Source of the DNA: Streptomyces noursei
GTDB taxonomy: Bacteria > Actinomycetota > Actinomycetes > Streptomycetales > Streptomycetaceae
DNA: 64,000 nucleotides
Reading direction: 5' to 3'
Assembly (NCBI RefSeq): GCF_016917755.1
Contig: NZ_CP070326.1
Coordinates: 1,984,001 to 2,048,000 of the forward strand
This document shows positions 26,178 to 34,011 of the stretch, piece after piece; within the stretch, counting starts at the first letter, position 1, and every line of letters begins with the position of its first letter. A model generated the notes under the pieces. It was not told the DNA's origin and did no database searches. It saw only the letters and a program-made list of their open reading frames with translations. The position numbers were made by a program, and so were the translations under genes.

Positions 26178-26621
26178 TCACGCCGCGGGGTGGGAGGGGG
26201 CGAGGGCGACGCACTGCACCTCGACCTGGAGGTTGGGCAGCGGCAGTCCGGACACCGCCACCGCGGTGCTCGACACCAGCGTGTCCCCCAGGATCTCCCG
26301 GCGGATCTCGAAGAAGCGGGGCGCGGTGCGCATGTCGGTCAGGTAGATGGTCATCGACACCAGGTGCTCGAAGCCGCCGCCCGCCGCGCTCAGCACCCGC
26401 CGGACGTTCTCCAGCGCCCGGTACGCCTGCTCGTCGAAGCTGTCGCTGACCGGCTGGTAGTCCTCGTCGATGCCCAACTGCCCGGAGATGTAGAGCAGTC
26501 CGCCGGCGGTGACCGCCTGGGCGTAGCCGAACCTGCGCGGGTCGCCGACGCCGGGCACGTCCACATGGCGCACGATGGCCTCGTCCGCCGTGGCCTTGGT
26601 TTCCTGTCGGTCGTTGGTCAT
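26178..26621 (-). CDS. Rid-family (YjgF/YER057c/UK114) protein
   Basis: A 147-residue Rid-fold protein with the conserved LLYISGQLGIDEDYQP, ALENVRRVLSAAGGGFEHLV and the closing strand LPNLQVEVQCVALA. RidA enzymes hydrolyse reactive imines/enamines using an Arg near residue 105; here that place reads SSTAVAV, without the Arg, so it belongs to another Rid subfamily. Cluster-borne members of this kind can be catalytic or binding proteins. Its ATG overlaps the CapA-like stop (ATGA), so the two are translated together. Confidence 0.82.
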   Translation of the reverse strand: MTNDRQETKATADEAIVRHVDVPGVGDPRRFGYAQAVTAGGLLYISGQLGIDEDYQPVSDSFDEQAYRALENVRRVLSAAGGGFEHLVSMTIYLTDMRTAPRFFEIRREILGDTLVSSTAVAVSGLPLPNLQVEVQCVALAPSHPAA

Positions 26622-27826
26622 GCCTGCTCCTCGAACTGCTCGGACTCGGATGCCGGAAGGGCCTGGATGCTGTCGGCCGGGAGGCCGGAGCCCTCCAGCG
26701 GAGGGGTGAAGCGGGTGGGCAGCTGCTCCTGGGTGCAGCATTCGGTGAGGTACGCGGTGACCCGCCGCCCGGCCTCGCTCCGCGGCGACACCGGCACCGG
26801 CTCGTTGCGGGTGTCGATCACCGCCGGGCAGAAGCCCGCGGCGAGCACGCCGTGCGTGTCGAGGCGGACCACGGCCACGCCGGTCATCCGCGCGTCCGGG
26901 TGGAAGGGCAGCAGCGGGTACTCCTCCTGCGGCCGTATCCGGAACTCGCCGAATCGGCGGCCCAGTTCACGCTCGTCCTGCGGGCGGGCGGCGCTGAGGT
27001 AGCCGTCCTTGGCCAGGCGCTGCGGCAGGTTGGGCAGGTCGAAGACGTAGTGTCCGAGCCCGTAGAAGACCGGCTTGCCCTTGTAGAACTCGATGCCGCG
27101 GAGCATGTGGTGGTGGTGCCCGAGGACGACGTCCGCGCCGGCGTCGACGGCGAGCCGGGCCAGTCGGCGCTCGTTGTCGGTCAGCACGAACGGTCGGGTG
27201 AAGTCGCCCCAGTGGAAACTGATGACGACGATATCGGCCTGCGCACGCACGGCCCGTACGTCACGGGTGAAGGCGGCCACATCCTCCGGGAAGTTCTCCG
27301 TGGTGACGCGCGGGAGAAGTCCCGGATTCCATTCGTTGATCTCCCACGGCGTATAGCGGGTGTGGGCGCGCAGCGGGGCGAGTCCGGGCACCCCGGCGCG
27401 GGCCTCGTAACCGTGCGGGAAGACCGAGGAATAGGCGAGAAAGGCGATCCGCAGGCCGTCGCGTTCGACGATCGCCGGGGTGCGCGCCTCGTCGATGGTG
27501 GCCCCGGCACCGGTCGTGGCGATGCCCAGGCCGCGGAGCGTGTCCCGCGTGTTGAGCAGTGCCTGGTGGCCGCCGTCCACGCTGTGGTTGTTGGCCAGCG
27601 ACATCACGTGGAAGCCGGCGTCGGCGAGCGGCTTGGCATTCCGTCCGGGGGCGACGACGGGGGACCCGGAACTCGGCGCCCTTTCCCAGGTGTCGCTGAA
27701 CACTCCTTCGCAATTGCCGAAGACGACATCACCGGTGTTCAGGAATCCGCCGGCTGTTTCGAATGCAGTCTCGGGATTCTCCCGGTCGATGAAGACATCG
27801 CCCACCGCGAACAAGGACACAGTCAT
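26618..27826 (-). CDS. CapA-family metallophosphoesterase-like protein
   Basis: A 402-residue protein of the CapA/PGA_cap family (calcineurin-like fold). Metal-site motifs are FAVGDVFIDR at the N-terminus, LANNHSVDGG, SFHWGDF and DVVLGHHHHMLRG. No signal peptide or membrane anchor is visible, unlike the capsule-related CapA, so a cytosolic biosynthetic role is likely. ATG at 27826 is used; a GTG two codons earlier is possible. It leads a tightly coupled CapA-Rid-regulator unit. Cluster-encoded CapA homologues have no agreed reaction; phosphoester hydrolysis or ATP-dependent ligation are guesses. Confidence 0.82.
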   Translation of the reverse strand: MTVSLFAVGDVFIDRENPETAFETAGGFLNTGDVVFGNCEGVFSDTWERAPSSGSPVVAPGRNAKPLADAGFHVMSLANNHSVDGGHQALLNTRDTLRGLGIATTGAGATIDEARTPAIVERDGLRIAFLAYSSVFPHGYEARAGVPGLAPLRAHTRYTPWEINEWNPGLLPRVTTENFPEDVAAFTRDVRAVRAQADIVVISFHWGDFTRPFVLTDNERRLARLAVDAGADVVLGHHHHMLRGIEFYKGKPVFYGLGHYVFDLPNLPQRLAKDGYLSAARPQDERELGRRFGEFRIRPQEEYPLLPFHPDARMTGVAVVRLDTHGVLAAGFCPAVIDTRNEPVPVSPRSEAGRRVTAYLTECCTQEQLPTRFTPPLEGSGLPADSIQALPASESEQFEEQA

Positions 27827-27933
27827 GGTCACTCTTTCGGATGCTGGAGACGGGATGTGGCGGGATGTGGAATGAGGCCACTCCGTACTGCTGAACAAGC
27901 CTAGTTCCCGGGCAGTTTGTCCCCGGCCGAACT

Positions 27934-27974
27934 GTCGTCGGGCGTGGCGGCCGGCCGTCGCCACGCCCGACGAC
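27934..27974 (-). terminator. Terminator after the methyltransferase gene
   Basis: Perfect 16-bp arms GTCGTCGGGCGTGGCG and CGCCACGCCCGACGAC around a 9-base loop, 10 bp beyond the methyltransferase stop. Confidence 0.8.
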
Positions 27975-27983
27975 GGCGCGGGT

Positions 27984-29171
27984 TCAGTGGGCGCGGGTGT
28001 GCCGGCCGGCGTGGCCGACGAGGAGCAGTCGGTGCATGGGCGCCTCCAGGACGGCCACCCGCTCCAGCCCCGCCTCCGCGAGCCACTGGTCGTAGGTGCT
28101 CAACGCATAGGCGTCGCCGCCGCCGGTGGCGAGCATGGAGGCGGCGAACAGCAGCGCGAAGCGGTCCTGTGCCGTGGTCGGCCGTGCCTCGTCCACCACG
28201 ATCTGGTCCGCGATGCAGATCAGGCCGTCGGGGGCCAGGACGTCGGCGGCGCTGCGCATCAGCTTCTGCACGGAGTCGTCCGTCTGCAGATGGAAGATGT
28301 TGGCGAACAGGATCAGATCGACGATCTCGCCCCAGCCGTGCTGCCAGAAGTCCCGGACGGTGCCGGTGAAGCGCGCGCCGACGCCGACCTTCTCCGCCTG
28401 TCGGGTGGCGAGGGGGATGATGCGCGGGGCGTCGATGCCCTCCGCGGTCCAGGACGGGAAGCGTTCGAGCAGCAGTTGACTGTAGAGACCGGTGCCGCAG
28501 CCGACGTCGAGCACGGAGACCGCCTGGTCCTTCTTCCAGCCGGATTCGGCGAGGAAGGACGACAGCACGTCCACGATCGGGGGCGCCCAGAAGTTGATGC
28601 CGAAGGTCAGGTCCTCGTAGTTGGTCTCCGAGATCTGGTTGGTGCGGTCGTTGCCGGACCGGTCGCGGGTGCCGTGCCGGACGGCGTCGCCGAGGTTGCG
28701 CCAGGCGGCCCAGGCGACGTGCCGGTCGTGGGCCATCTTCCCCACCAGGCTGAAGGTGCCGCCCGGGAGCAGGGCGTGCCGGAACTCCTCGGGGAGGACG
28801 TAGCGGCTCTCGCCGTCGTCGTCGGAGCGCTCCAGCACGCCGTAGGCGACGAGCCCGCCCAGCAGGACGCGGGTGGCCCGCTGGTCGGTGTCGAGGTCGG
28901 CGGCGAGCTCCGCCACGGTCCCCGGGCCCTTCGACAGCCTGGCGAAGACTCCGAGGTCGTGGGCGGTTTCGATGATCGCCGGCGCCCACAGGCTGATGAG
29001 GTGCTCGTAGAGCTGGTGTGCCGCGCGGATCGTCTTGCGCTCGCCGGTGGTGGTGGACAGGTAGTTGTAGTCCACTAATTCCCTGACACCGTTGTCGGGG
29101 CGTGCCGGGCCGGCGCCGGCGCGGGTGCGGTCATGGGCTGCGGTGGCCAGGTTGACGGATCGCTCAACCAT
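27984..29171 (-). CDS. SAM-dependent methyltransferase (O-methyltransferase family 2-like)
   Basis: A 395-residue class I methyltransferase. An N-terminal winged-helix dimerisation domain (APAIIETAHDLGVFARL and AELAADLDTDQRATRVLLGG) precedes the SAM domain with VLDVGCGTGLYSQLLLERFP. This layout is that of small-molecule O-methyltransferases of natural-product pathways. Codon 32 is TTA (29076-29078), the rare leucine codon read by bldA tRNA, so translation may be delayed until development. ATG at 29171 has AGGA upstream at slightly long spacing. A perfect hairpin follows the gene. Confidence 0.85.
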   Translation of the reverse strand: MVERSVNLATAAHDRTRAGAGPARPDNGVRELVDYNYLSTTTGERKTIRAAHQLYEHLISLWAPAIIETAHDLGVFARLSKGPGTVAELAADLDTDQRATRVLLGGLVAYGVLERSDDDGESRYVLPEEFRHALLPGGTFSLVGKMAHDRHVAWAAWRNLGDAVRHGTRDRSGNDRTNQISETNYEDLTFGINFWAPPIVDVLSSFLAESGWKKDQAVSVLDVGCGTGLYSQLLLERFPSWTAEGIDAPRIIPLATRQAEKVGVGARFTGTVRDFWQHGWGEIVDLILFANIFHLQTDDSVQKLMRSAADVLAPDGLICIADQIVVDEARPTTAQDRFALLFAASMLATGGGDAYALSTYDQWLAEAGLERVAVLEAPMHRLLLVGHAGRHTRAH

Positions 29172-29271
29172 GAGGGGAGTTCCTCTCGTTGCCGGCCGGC
29201 GGGAGGGCGCCCGGTGCGGCCGGCGGTGACGGTGAAGGCGGGCTGGGGAGCAGCCGCCGGGTCGGGAAGCA

Positions 29272-29311
29272 GGGTCGTCGGACCGCGGTGCCGGCCGCGG
29301 TCCGACGACCC
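29272..29311 (-). terminator. Terminator after the formyltransferase gene
   Basis: Perfect 17-bp arms GGGTCGTCGGACCGCGG and CCGCGGTCCGACGACCC with a 6-base loop, 13 bp beyond the formyltransferase stop. Confidence 0.85.
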
Positions 29312-29324
29312 GGTGACGGCAGCG

Positions 29325-30299
29325 TCAGGCGTGGGTGCGGGCCTGGAAGCGGGTGTCGAACCGCGTGGTGCCGTCGGGGACGCTGGCGAGCCGTTCCGCG
29401 CCGTGGACGTCGAGGGACCACAGCCGGAGCCAACCGTCGGCGCTCGCCGCGTAGAGGGCTCCGGACTCGATGCGCAGTGCCCCCGGGGCGTCGGGGGCGG
29501 GGAACTTCCGTCCCACGTCCTCCGCCGTCAGGACGGTGAGTTGATCTCCGCGATCGGTCCGCACATAGGCACCGGGACTGCGGTATCCCGCCCGGACCGT
29601 CCGCAGGATCGTTTCGCTCGACCGGCCGAAGTCCAGCCAGTAGTCGCGGTCGCCCGGCTTGCTGAAGTAACTGCGCAGCGCCGGGTCCTGGGGCGAGGTG
29701 GGGTAGTCGCGTGCGATCAGCCGCGGCAGGAGCTGCCGCAGCAGCGCCACGTTGGCGATGGTGTGCGACTCCCGGACCTCCAGGGCCGTCTCGTTGCCGG
29801 CCAGCCGGATGCGCTTCTGCATGACGACCGGCCCGCCGTCGATCTGCGGCGTCATCTCGATCGCGGTGACCCCGCTGTCGAGTTCGCCCTCCCTGACCGT
29901 CCAGAAGAAGGGCGCCCAGCCGGCATAGCGCGGCAGGGGGCTGGGGTGGAAGTTGATCGAGGTGATGGCCGGTACGGCCAGCAGGTCCGGCTTGAGGATC
30001 TGCTGGTAGTTGCCGGTCAGGAAGTAGTCCGGTGCCAGCGCGGCCAGTTCGCGGATCAGCCCGGGGTCGTTGACCTTGGTCGGGCGGAAGAGCGGAACGC
30101 CGCGTTCGCCGGCCTGCTTTTCGAGGTCGACCTGGTCCTCTTCCCCGAGGAAGTAGGGGCACAGCTTTCCGGGCGGGCTGGTGACCACGCCGACCAGTCG
30201 GACCAGCGGATGCTCCGCGAGGATCGACAGGAACGGCGCCCCCAGCTTCGAGTTGACTTCGGAGAAGAGTACGACCCGGATCGGGTGTAACTCGCTCAC
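29325..30299 (-). CDS. Formyltransferase (methionyl-tRNA formyltransferase-like)
   Basis: A 324-residue two-domain protein. The Formyl_trans_N core has the catalytic Asn and His in SINFHPSPLPRYAGWAPFFW and the Asp region MTPQIDGGPV, so the N-H-D set is complete; a C-terminal domain with YRSPGAYVRT follows. Such enzymes use N10-formyltetrahydrofolate to formylate amines (sugar amines, hydroxylamines) or Met-tRNA. Cluster context argues against housekeeping Fmt. The GTG start at 30299 overlaps the ThiF-like stop (GTGA). Codon 4 is TTA (30288-30290), a bldA-dependent codon in a position where it would block translation early. Confidence 0.84.
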   Translation of the reverse strand: MSELHPIRVVLFSEVNSKLGAPFLSILAEHPLVRLVGVVTSPPGKLCPYFLGEEDQVDLEKQAGERGVPLFRPTKVNDPGLIRELAALAPDYFLTGNYQQILKPDLLAVPAITSINFHPSPLPRYAGWAPFFWTVREGELDSGVTAIEMTPQIDGGPVVMQKRIRLAGNETALEVRESHTIANVALLRQLLPRLIARDYPTSPQDPALRSYFSKPGDRDYWLDFGRSSETILRTVRAGYRSPGAYVRTDRGDQLTVLTAEDVGRKFPAPDAPGALRIESGALYAASADGWLRLWSLDVHGAERLASVPDGTTRFDTRFQARTHA

Positions 30300-31171
30300 T
30301 CAGTCCACCACTTCCCGGGGACCATCTTGGCCGTCCAGCTCAGGGAATCGAAGATGGCGTAGCCGGGCTGGACGGGGAGCGGCTCCAGTCCCGGGATTTC
30401 CAGGATCTCCAGGGCGAGTCGCTCGGTGAGGATTCCTTCCGCCATCGGCGGGCAGGCGCCGAAGATGGGCATGCGCTTCATGTCGACGAACCAGTGGTCG
30501 ATCATCTCGCGACCGGGGTACGCCGGCATGACCGCGATGGCCCGCTCGACCAGTTTCTTGATGACGTCGGGGGTGAACTCGGCGTCCTCGGGGATGTCGT
30601 ACACCTCCTCGATGGTCATCGAGTCCTTGGTGTACTTGTACACGATGACGGTGTGCCCCACCGTCGGTATCTTGAGCATGAATTTGCACCGGTCGGACTT
30701 GCGGAACGCGCGGTGCAGGGCGTAGCGATTCTTGACCTGATAGAACTCCATCTGGTCCATGACGTAGTCGCAGCCGTCCATGAATTCCTCGGCCGACTCC
30801 GGAGTGATGCCTTCCGGGAACACGTCGATGTTCACGTCCCGGGTCAGGTCGTAGGCCAGTTCCGCGACGACCTCGGCCTTGTTGCGGCCGAGGTGTTCGA
30901 CGTCCGCCCCGATCTGCCGCTGTACGTTGGAGAGCTCGAAGATGTCGGGGTCGGCGAGCTTGAGGTTGCGCACGCCCATGCGGACGAGCCGCAGTGCCAC
31001 CGCGCCACCGATTCCGCCGGTGCCGACGATTCCGACGACGGAGTCGCGGAGCTTCTCCTGGCGGGCCCGCTGTTCTTCCGGGGTGTCGCCGAGCCAGCCG
31101 AGATTCCGGTCGACGCGCTCCCAGTAGAATTTGTCGTCGTAGGTGCCGCGGTAGGTAGTCCTGTCAGCCAT
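30296..31171 (-). CDS. ThiF/E1-like adenylating enzyme
   Basis: A 291-residue E1-superfamily protein. The nucleotide loop VGIVGTGGIGGAVALRLVRMG is followed by DPDIFELSNVQRQIGADVEHLGRNKAEV, the classic Asp/Asn/Arg/Gln adenylation set. I do not see the paired C-x-x-C zinc sites of ThiF/MoeB, and no ubiquitin-like partner is encoded nearby, so a small-molecule or peptide carboxylate is the likely substrate, as in MccB-type enzymes. The long C-terminal part is unlike housekeeping ThiF. It is first in the ThiF-formyltransferase unit, with promoter in the region 31172-31464. Confidence 0.85.
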   Translation of the reverse strand: MADRTTYRGTYDDKFYWERVDRNLGWLGDTPEEQRARQEKLRDSVVGIVGTGGIGGAVALRLVRMGVRNLKLADPDIFELSNVQRQIGADVEHLGRNKAEVVAELAYDLTRDVNIDVFPEGITPESAEEFMDGCDYVMDQMEFYQVKNRYALHRAFRKSDRCKFMLKIPTVGHTVIVYKYTKDSMTIEEVYDIPEDAEFTPDVIKKLVERAIAVMPAYPGREMIDHWFVDMKRMPIFGACPPMAEGILTERLALEILEIPGLEPLPVQPGYAIFDSLSWTAKMVPGKWWTE

Positions 31172-31293
31172 TGCGTGGACCCTCTCGTGAATGAGCGGAC
31201 AACTTGGCGCACCAGGCGCGACAAGAGGGATCAACGATTTTCGATTTCCCCCGTGACGCCTGTTCGAAAACTACCTGAGGAACAGTTAGGAAG

Positions 31294-31338
31294 CCGCCTA
31301 AGTGTGCGTAGCATCGGGCCTTCGTGACACCTAGGCGG
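31294..31338. promoter_or_regulatory. Inverted repeat between ThiF-like and regulator genes
   Basis: CCGCCTAAGTGT (31294-31305) and ACACCTAGGCGG (31327-31338) are inverted with one mismatch per 12-bp arm, 21 bp apart, in the divergent promoter region between the ThiF-like gene and regulator copy B. The location suits autoregulation by the winged-helix protein. The surrounding 31370-31400 stretch is strikingly AT-rich. Confidence 0.6.
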
Positions 31339-31464
31339 AATATGCCACTCCGATGCAACACCGAATATTTGATTCCGCCCGAATTCATAGATAATAAAGT
31401 GTGGTTCCGGTCAGCGTGGCCGGAAAGTGCGGTTCGGTCCCCTTCTTCGGGTCGCCCCCCGATT

Positions 31465-32199
31465 ATGGTGATCGACATGCCACGAACACCTGAGATCGGG
31501 CCAGATATCGCCACCGTCGCCCAGCTGTTGGGTGATCGGACGCGCGCATTGATGGTCAGCGAGTTGGCGACGGGCGAGCCGCTGTCCGCCAGTTCACTGG
31601 CGGCGTTGGTCAGCATCTCCCGGCCCACCGCGAGCGAGCACCTGGCCAAGCTGGTCGACGGCGGGGTGCTGCACGTGGAACGGGTCGGACGGCACGCCTA
31701 CTACCGGCTCGCGAACGACGATGTCGCGGTGGCGCTCCGGGCGCTGGCCTCGGTGGCCCCGGACCTGACGGCTCCGGACGCCCCGTCGGCCCGCGCCCGG
31801 GGCGTCCTCAGCACGGCACGGACCTGCTACGACCACCTCGGCGGGCGGTTGGGGGTGGAGCTCACCGACGTCCTGCAGGCGCGGGGGCTGATCCAGCGGC
31901 GCGCCCAGCAGTGGGAGGTCGCGACCGACGCCTGGGACGCCTGGCGGCCGTTGGGCATCGCCTGTGCGCCGCTGAAGGATTCCCGGCGGCCGATCGTGCG
32001 TGGCTGCGCGGACTGGAGCGGACCCCGGCACCACATCGCCGGGGGGTTGGCCGCGGCGGTCACCGAGCGGCTGTTCAGCCTGGGTTGGTTGACGCGCGTC
32101 TCCGCCGACGACCGCGTCGTCACCGCCACGGAGGCCGGTCTGGTGGGGTTACGGCAGACCTTCGGGTTGTCGCTGAGTGGCCTCGGGCCCGACCGATGA
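31465..32199 (+). CDS. ArsR-like winged-helix regulator, copy B
   Basis: A 244-residue regulator paralogous to the one at 25460-26164. The N-terminal winged helix opens DIATVAQLLGDRTRALMVSE, with recognition helix SRPTASEHLAKLVDGGVL and wing GRHAYYRL; the same type of C-terminal domain follows (ARTCYDHLGGRLGVELTDVL). ATG 31465 and ATG 31477 are both possible; neither has a strong ribosome site. Codon 229 is TTA (32149-32151), pointing to bldA control. It is divergent from the ThiF unit, with an inverted repeat between them, making it the best candidate for the cluster switch. Confidence 0.85.
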   Translation: MVIDMPRTPEIGPDIATVAQLLGDRTRALMVSELATGEPLSASSLAALVSISRPTASEHLAKLVDGGVLHVERVGRHAYYRLANDDVAVALRALASVAPDLTAPDAPSARARGVLSTARTCYDHLGGRLGVELTDVLQARGLIQRRAQQWEVATDAWDAWRPLGIACAPLKDSRRPIVRGCADWSGPRHHIAGGLAAAVTERLFSLGWLTRVSADDRVVTATEAGLVGLRQTFGLSLSGLGPDR

Positions 32200-32226
32200 A
32201 CACAGTCATCGGTCGGGCCCGAGGCC
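32179..32226. terminator. Perfect 21-bp terminator hairpin over the regulator stop
   Basis: Arms of 21 bp (left 32179-32199, right 32206-32226; inner part CGGGCCCGACCGATGA) are perfectly complementary around a 6-base loop. The left arm contains the last codons and the TGA of regulator copy B. Confidence 0.9.
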
Positions 32227-32248
32227 ATTCAGCGCACACGGCACACGA

Positions 32249-32284
32249 CATCGCCCGGGGGCCGGCGCGGCCTCCCGGGCGATG
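32249..32284 (-). terminator. Terminator after the aldo/keto reductase gene
   Basis: CATCGCCCGGG and CCCGGGCGATG are perfectly inverted 19 bp beyond the reductase stop. With the preceding hairpin it gives each of the two convergent genes its own terminator. Confidence 0.75.
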
Positions 32285-32303
32285 CTGTGCTCCTCGCGCG
32301 CGC

Positions 32304-33284
32304 TCAGGCGTCGATGGTGCGCATGATGCCCTCCGGGTAGCGCTCGCCGGCCACCGCGTCGCCGGGCATCAGGGCGTCCAGGGCAACAACTTGATCCTTC
32401 GTCAGTTCCACCTCGGCGGCCGCCGCGTTCTCCTCGACGTAGCGCACCCGCTTGGTGCCGGGGATGGGGACGATGTGCTCGTCCTTGGCCAGCAGCCAGG
32501 CGAGCGCAATCTGGCCGGGAGTCGCCCCCGCCTCGTCGGCGAAGGACTGGATGCGTTCGACCAGGGCGAGGTTGTGGGTGAGGTTCTCGCCCTGGAACCG
32601 GGGGTCGGTGTGCCGGTAGTCGTCCTCGGACAGCGCGGCCAGGTCGCGGACGGTGCCGGTGAGCATCCCGCGTCCCAGCGGCGAGAAGGCCGCCACCCCG
32701 ATGCCCAACTCCCGGCACGCGGGCAGGACATCGGGCTCGGCGTGCCGTGCGAACAACGAGTACTCGCTCTCCAGGGCCGCGAGCGGATAGGTCGCATGGG
32801 CCCGCCGCAGGGTGTCCTCGCTGACCTCGGAGAGACCGATGTGCCGGACCTTCCCCTCGGTCACCAGCTCCGCCATCCCGCCGATGATCTCCTCGATGGG
32901 CAGCGAACGGTCCCTGCGGTGCAGGTAGTAGAGGTCGATCACCTCGACCCCCAGCCGGCGCAGCGACGCCTCGCACGCCTGCTTGGCGTAGGCCGGGCTG
33001 GAGTCCAGCTCGAAGCTGCGGTCCTGGGACCACCCCCTGATGCCGAACTTGGTGGCGATCACCACCTCGTCCCGGCGGCCGGCGATGGCCTCTCCGATCA
33101 ACTCCTCGTTGTGGCCCCGGCCGTACATGTCCGAGCTGTCGAGGAACGTCATACCGAGGTCGAGGGACCGCCGGAGCGCGGCGATCGACTCACCGCGGTC
33201 GGCGGGGCCGTAGTTCTGCGACATGCCCATGCAGCCGAGGCCGATGGCGGAGACCTCCAGGCCCCCCAGCATGCGAGTCTTCAT
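32304..33284 (-). CDS. Aldo/keto reductase
   Basis: A 326-residue TIM-barrel NADPH oxidoreductase of the AKR11/13-like group. Features are LGLGCMGMS-like start, FLDSSDMYGRGHNEELIG with catalytic Asp and Tyr, VIATKFGI with Lys, and IDLYYLHRRD with His; IPGTKRVRYVEENAAA binds the cofactor phosphate. GGGAGG precedes ATG 33284. Such proteins reduce aldehydes or ketones broadly. Convergent with regulator copy B, it may be a tailoring enzyme at the edge of the cluster or an unrelated housekeeping gene. Confidence 0.85.
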   Translation of the reverse strand: MKTRMLGGLEVSAIGLGCMGMSQNYGPADRGESIAALRRSLDLGMTFLDSSDMYGRGHNEELIGEAIAGRRDEVVIATKFGIRGWSQDRSFELDSSPAYAKQACEASLRRLGVEVIDLYYLHRRDRSLPIEEIIGGMAELVTEGKVRHIGLSEVSEDTLRRAHATYPLAALESEYSLFARHAEPDVLPACRELGIGVAAFSPLGRGMLTGTVRDLAALSEDDYRHTDPRFQGENLTHNLALVERIQSFADEAGATPGQIALAWLLAKDEHIVPIPGTKRVRYVEENAAAAEVELTKDQVVALDALMPGDAVAGERYPEGIMRTIDA

Positions 33285-33408
33285 CGTGATGCCCTCCCGT
33301 GATGTGCCCGGACGAGGCCGTCGAGGGCCCCTGCCCGGGCAGCGTTGCGATGGCCTGTGAATGGGGGTGTGGCCCGCGCGCGGTGCGCCGTCGAACGGTG
33401 CGCGGCCC

Positions 33409-33963
33409 TCACTCGGGGTGCAGTTCGAGTTCCGCCGCGATCTCGACCGGCACGTCCCACGGCAGCGCGATCGTGCCGACCGCCACGCGGGCGTGGTAGC
33501 CGATCTCCTCGCCGAACACGTCGAGCAGGAGCTGTGAGGCGGGGTTGAAGACGGCGGGGAAGTCGATGAATCCCGGCACCGAGTTGGCCATGCAGTGCAG
33601 TCGGCAGAACGCCCGCACCCGGCCCAGGTCCCCCACCGTCTGCTCGACGCTGGCGAGCACGGACAGGACCGTGCGCACCGCGGCGTCCTGCGCGCACCGC
33701 AGGCCCACGGTGTCGCCGATCGTGCCGTAGGGCCCGGTGAGCTGGCCGTCCTCGGCGATCGGCACATGCCCCGACACGAAGACCCGGGTGCCGACGACCC
33801 GCACCAGCCGGGCCGGGATCCGCAGATTCGGGCTGGTCGGGATGCGCCACGGCACCGGCAGCGCCAGTTCCTTGTGCGCCAGCCGCTCGGCCACCTCACG
33901 GCTCGTGACCCGCTCGGCCGCCGTCACCTGCGCCACCCCGCCGGTCGTTACGCTCTGCCCCAC
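33409..33963 (-). CDS. Second Rid-family protein
   Basis: A 184-residue Rid-fold protein with an N-terminal extension of about 45 residues before the core. VVGTRVFVSGHVPIAEDGQL, the long helix and GYHARVAVGTIALPWDVPVE are conserved, and the active-site Arg is present in HARVAVG, unlike the Rid protein at 26178-26621. GTG at 33963 is chosen because GGAGG lies upstream; an in-frame TTG lies further out. It lies between the reductase and ligase genes on the same strand. Imine/enamine hydrolysis is plausible; the actual substrate is unknown. Confidence 0.75.
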   Translation of the reverse strand: MGQSVTTGGVAQVTAAERVTSREVAERLAHKELALPVPWRIPTSPNLRIPARLVRVVGTRVFVSGHVPIAEDGQLTGPYGTIGDTVGLRCAQDAAVRTVLSVLASVEQTVGDLGRVRAFCRLHCMANSVPGFIDFPAVFNPASQLLLDVFGEEIGYHARVAVGTIALPWDVPVEIAAELELHPE

Positions 33964-34011
33964 GATCTGTGTCCTCCTCCATGCCAACGGTTGCCCGTGC
34001 GACGGCGGTTG

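Noticed and set aside
29325..30299. Housekeeping methionyl-tRNA formyltransferase
   Set aside because: It is coupled to an E1-like gene, has a TTA at codon 4, and lacks the usual def/fmt neighbourhood; a bldA-dependent Fmt would not be viable.
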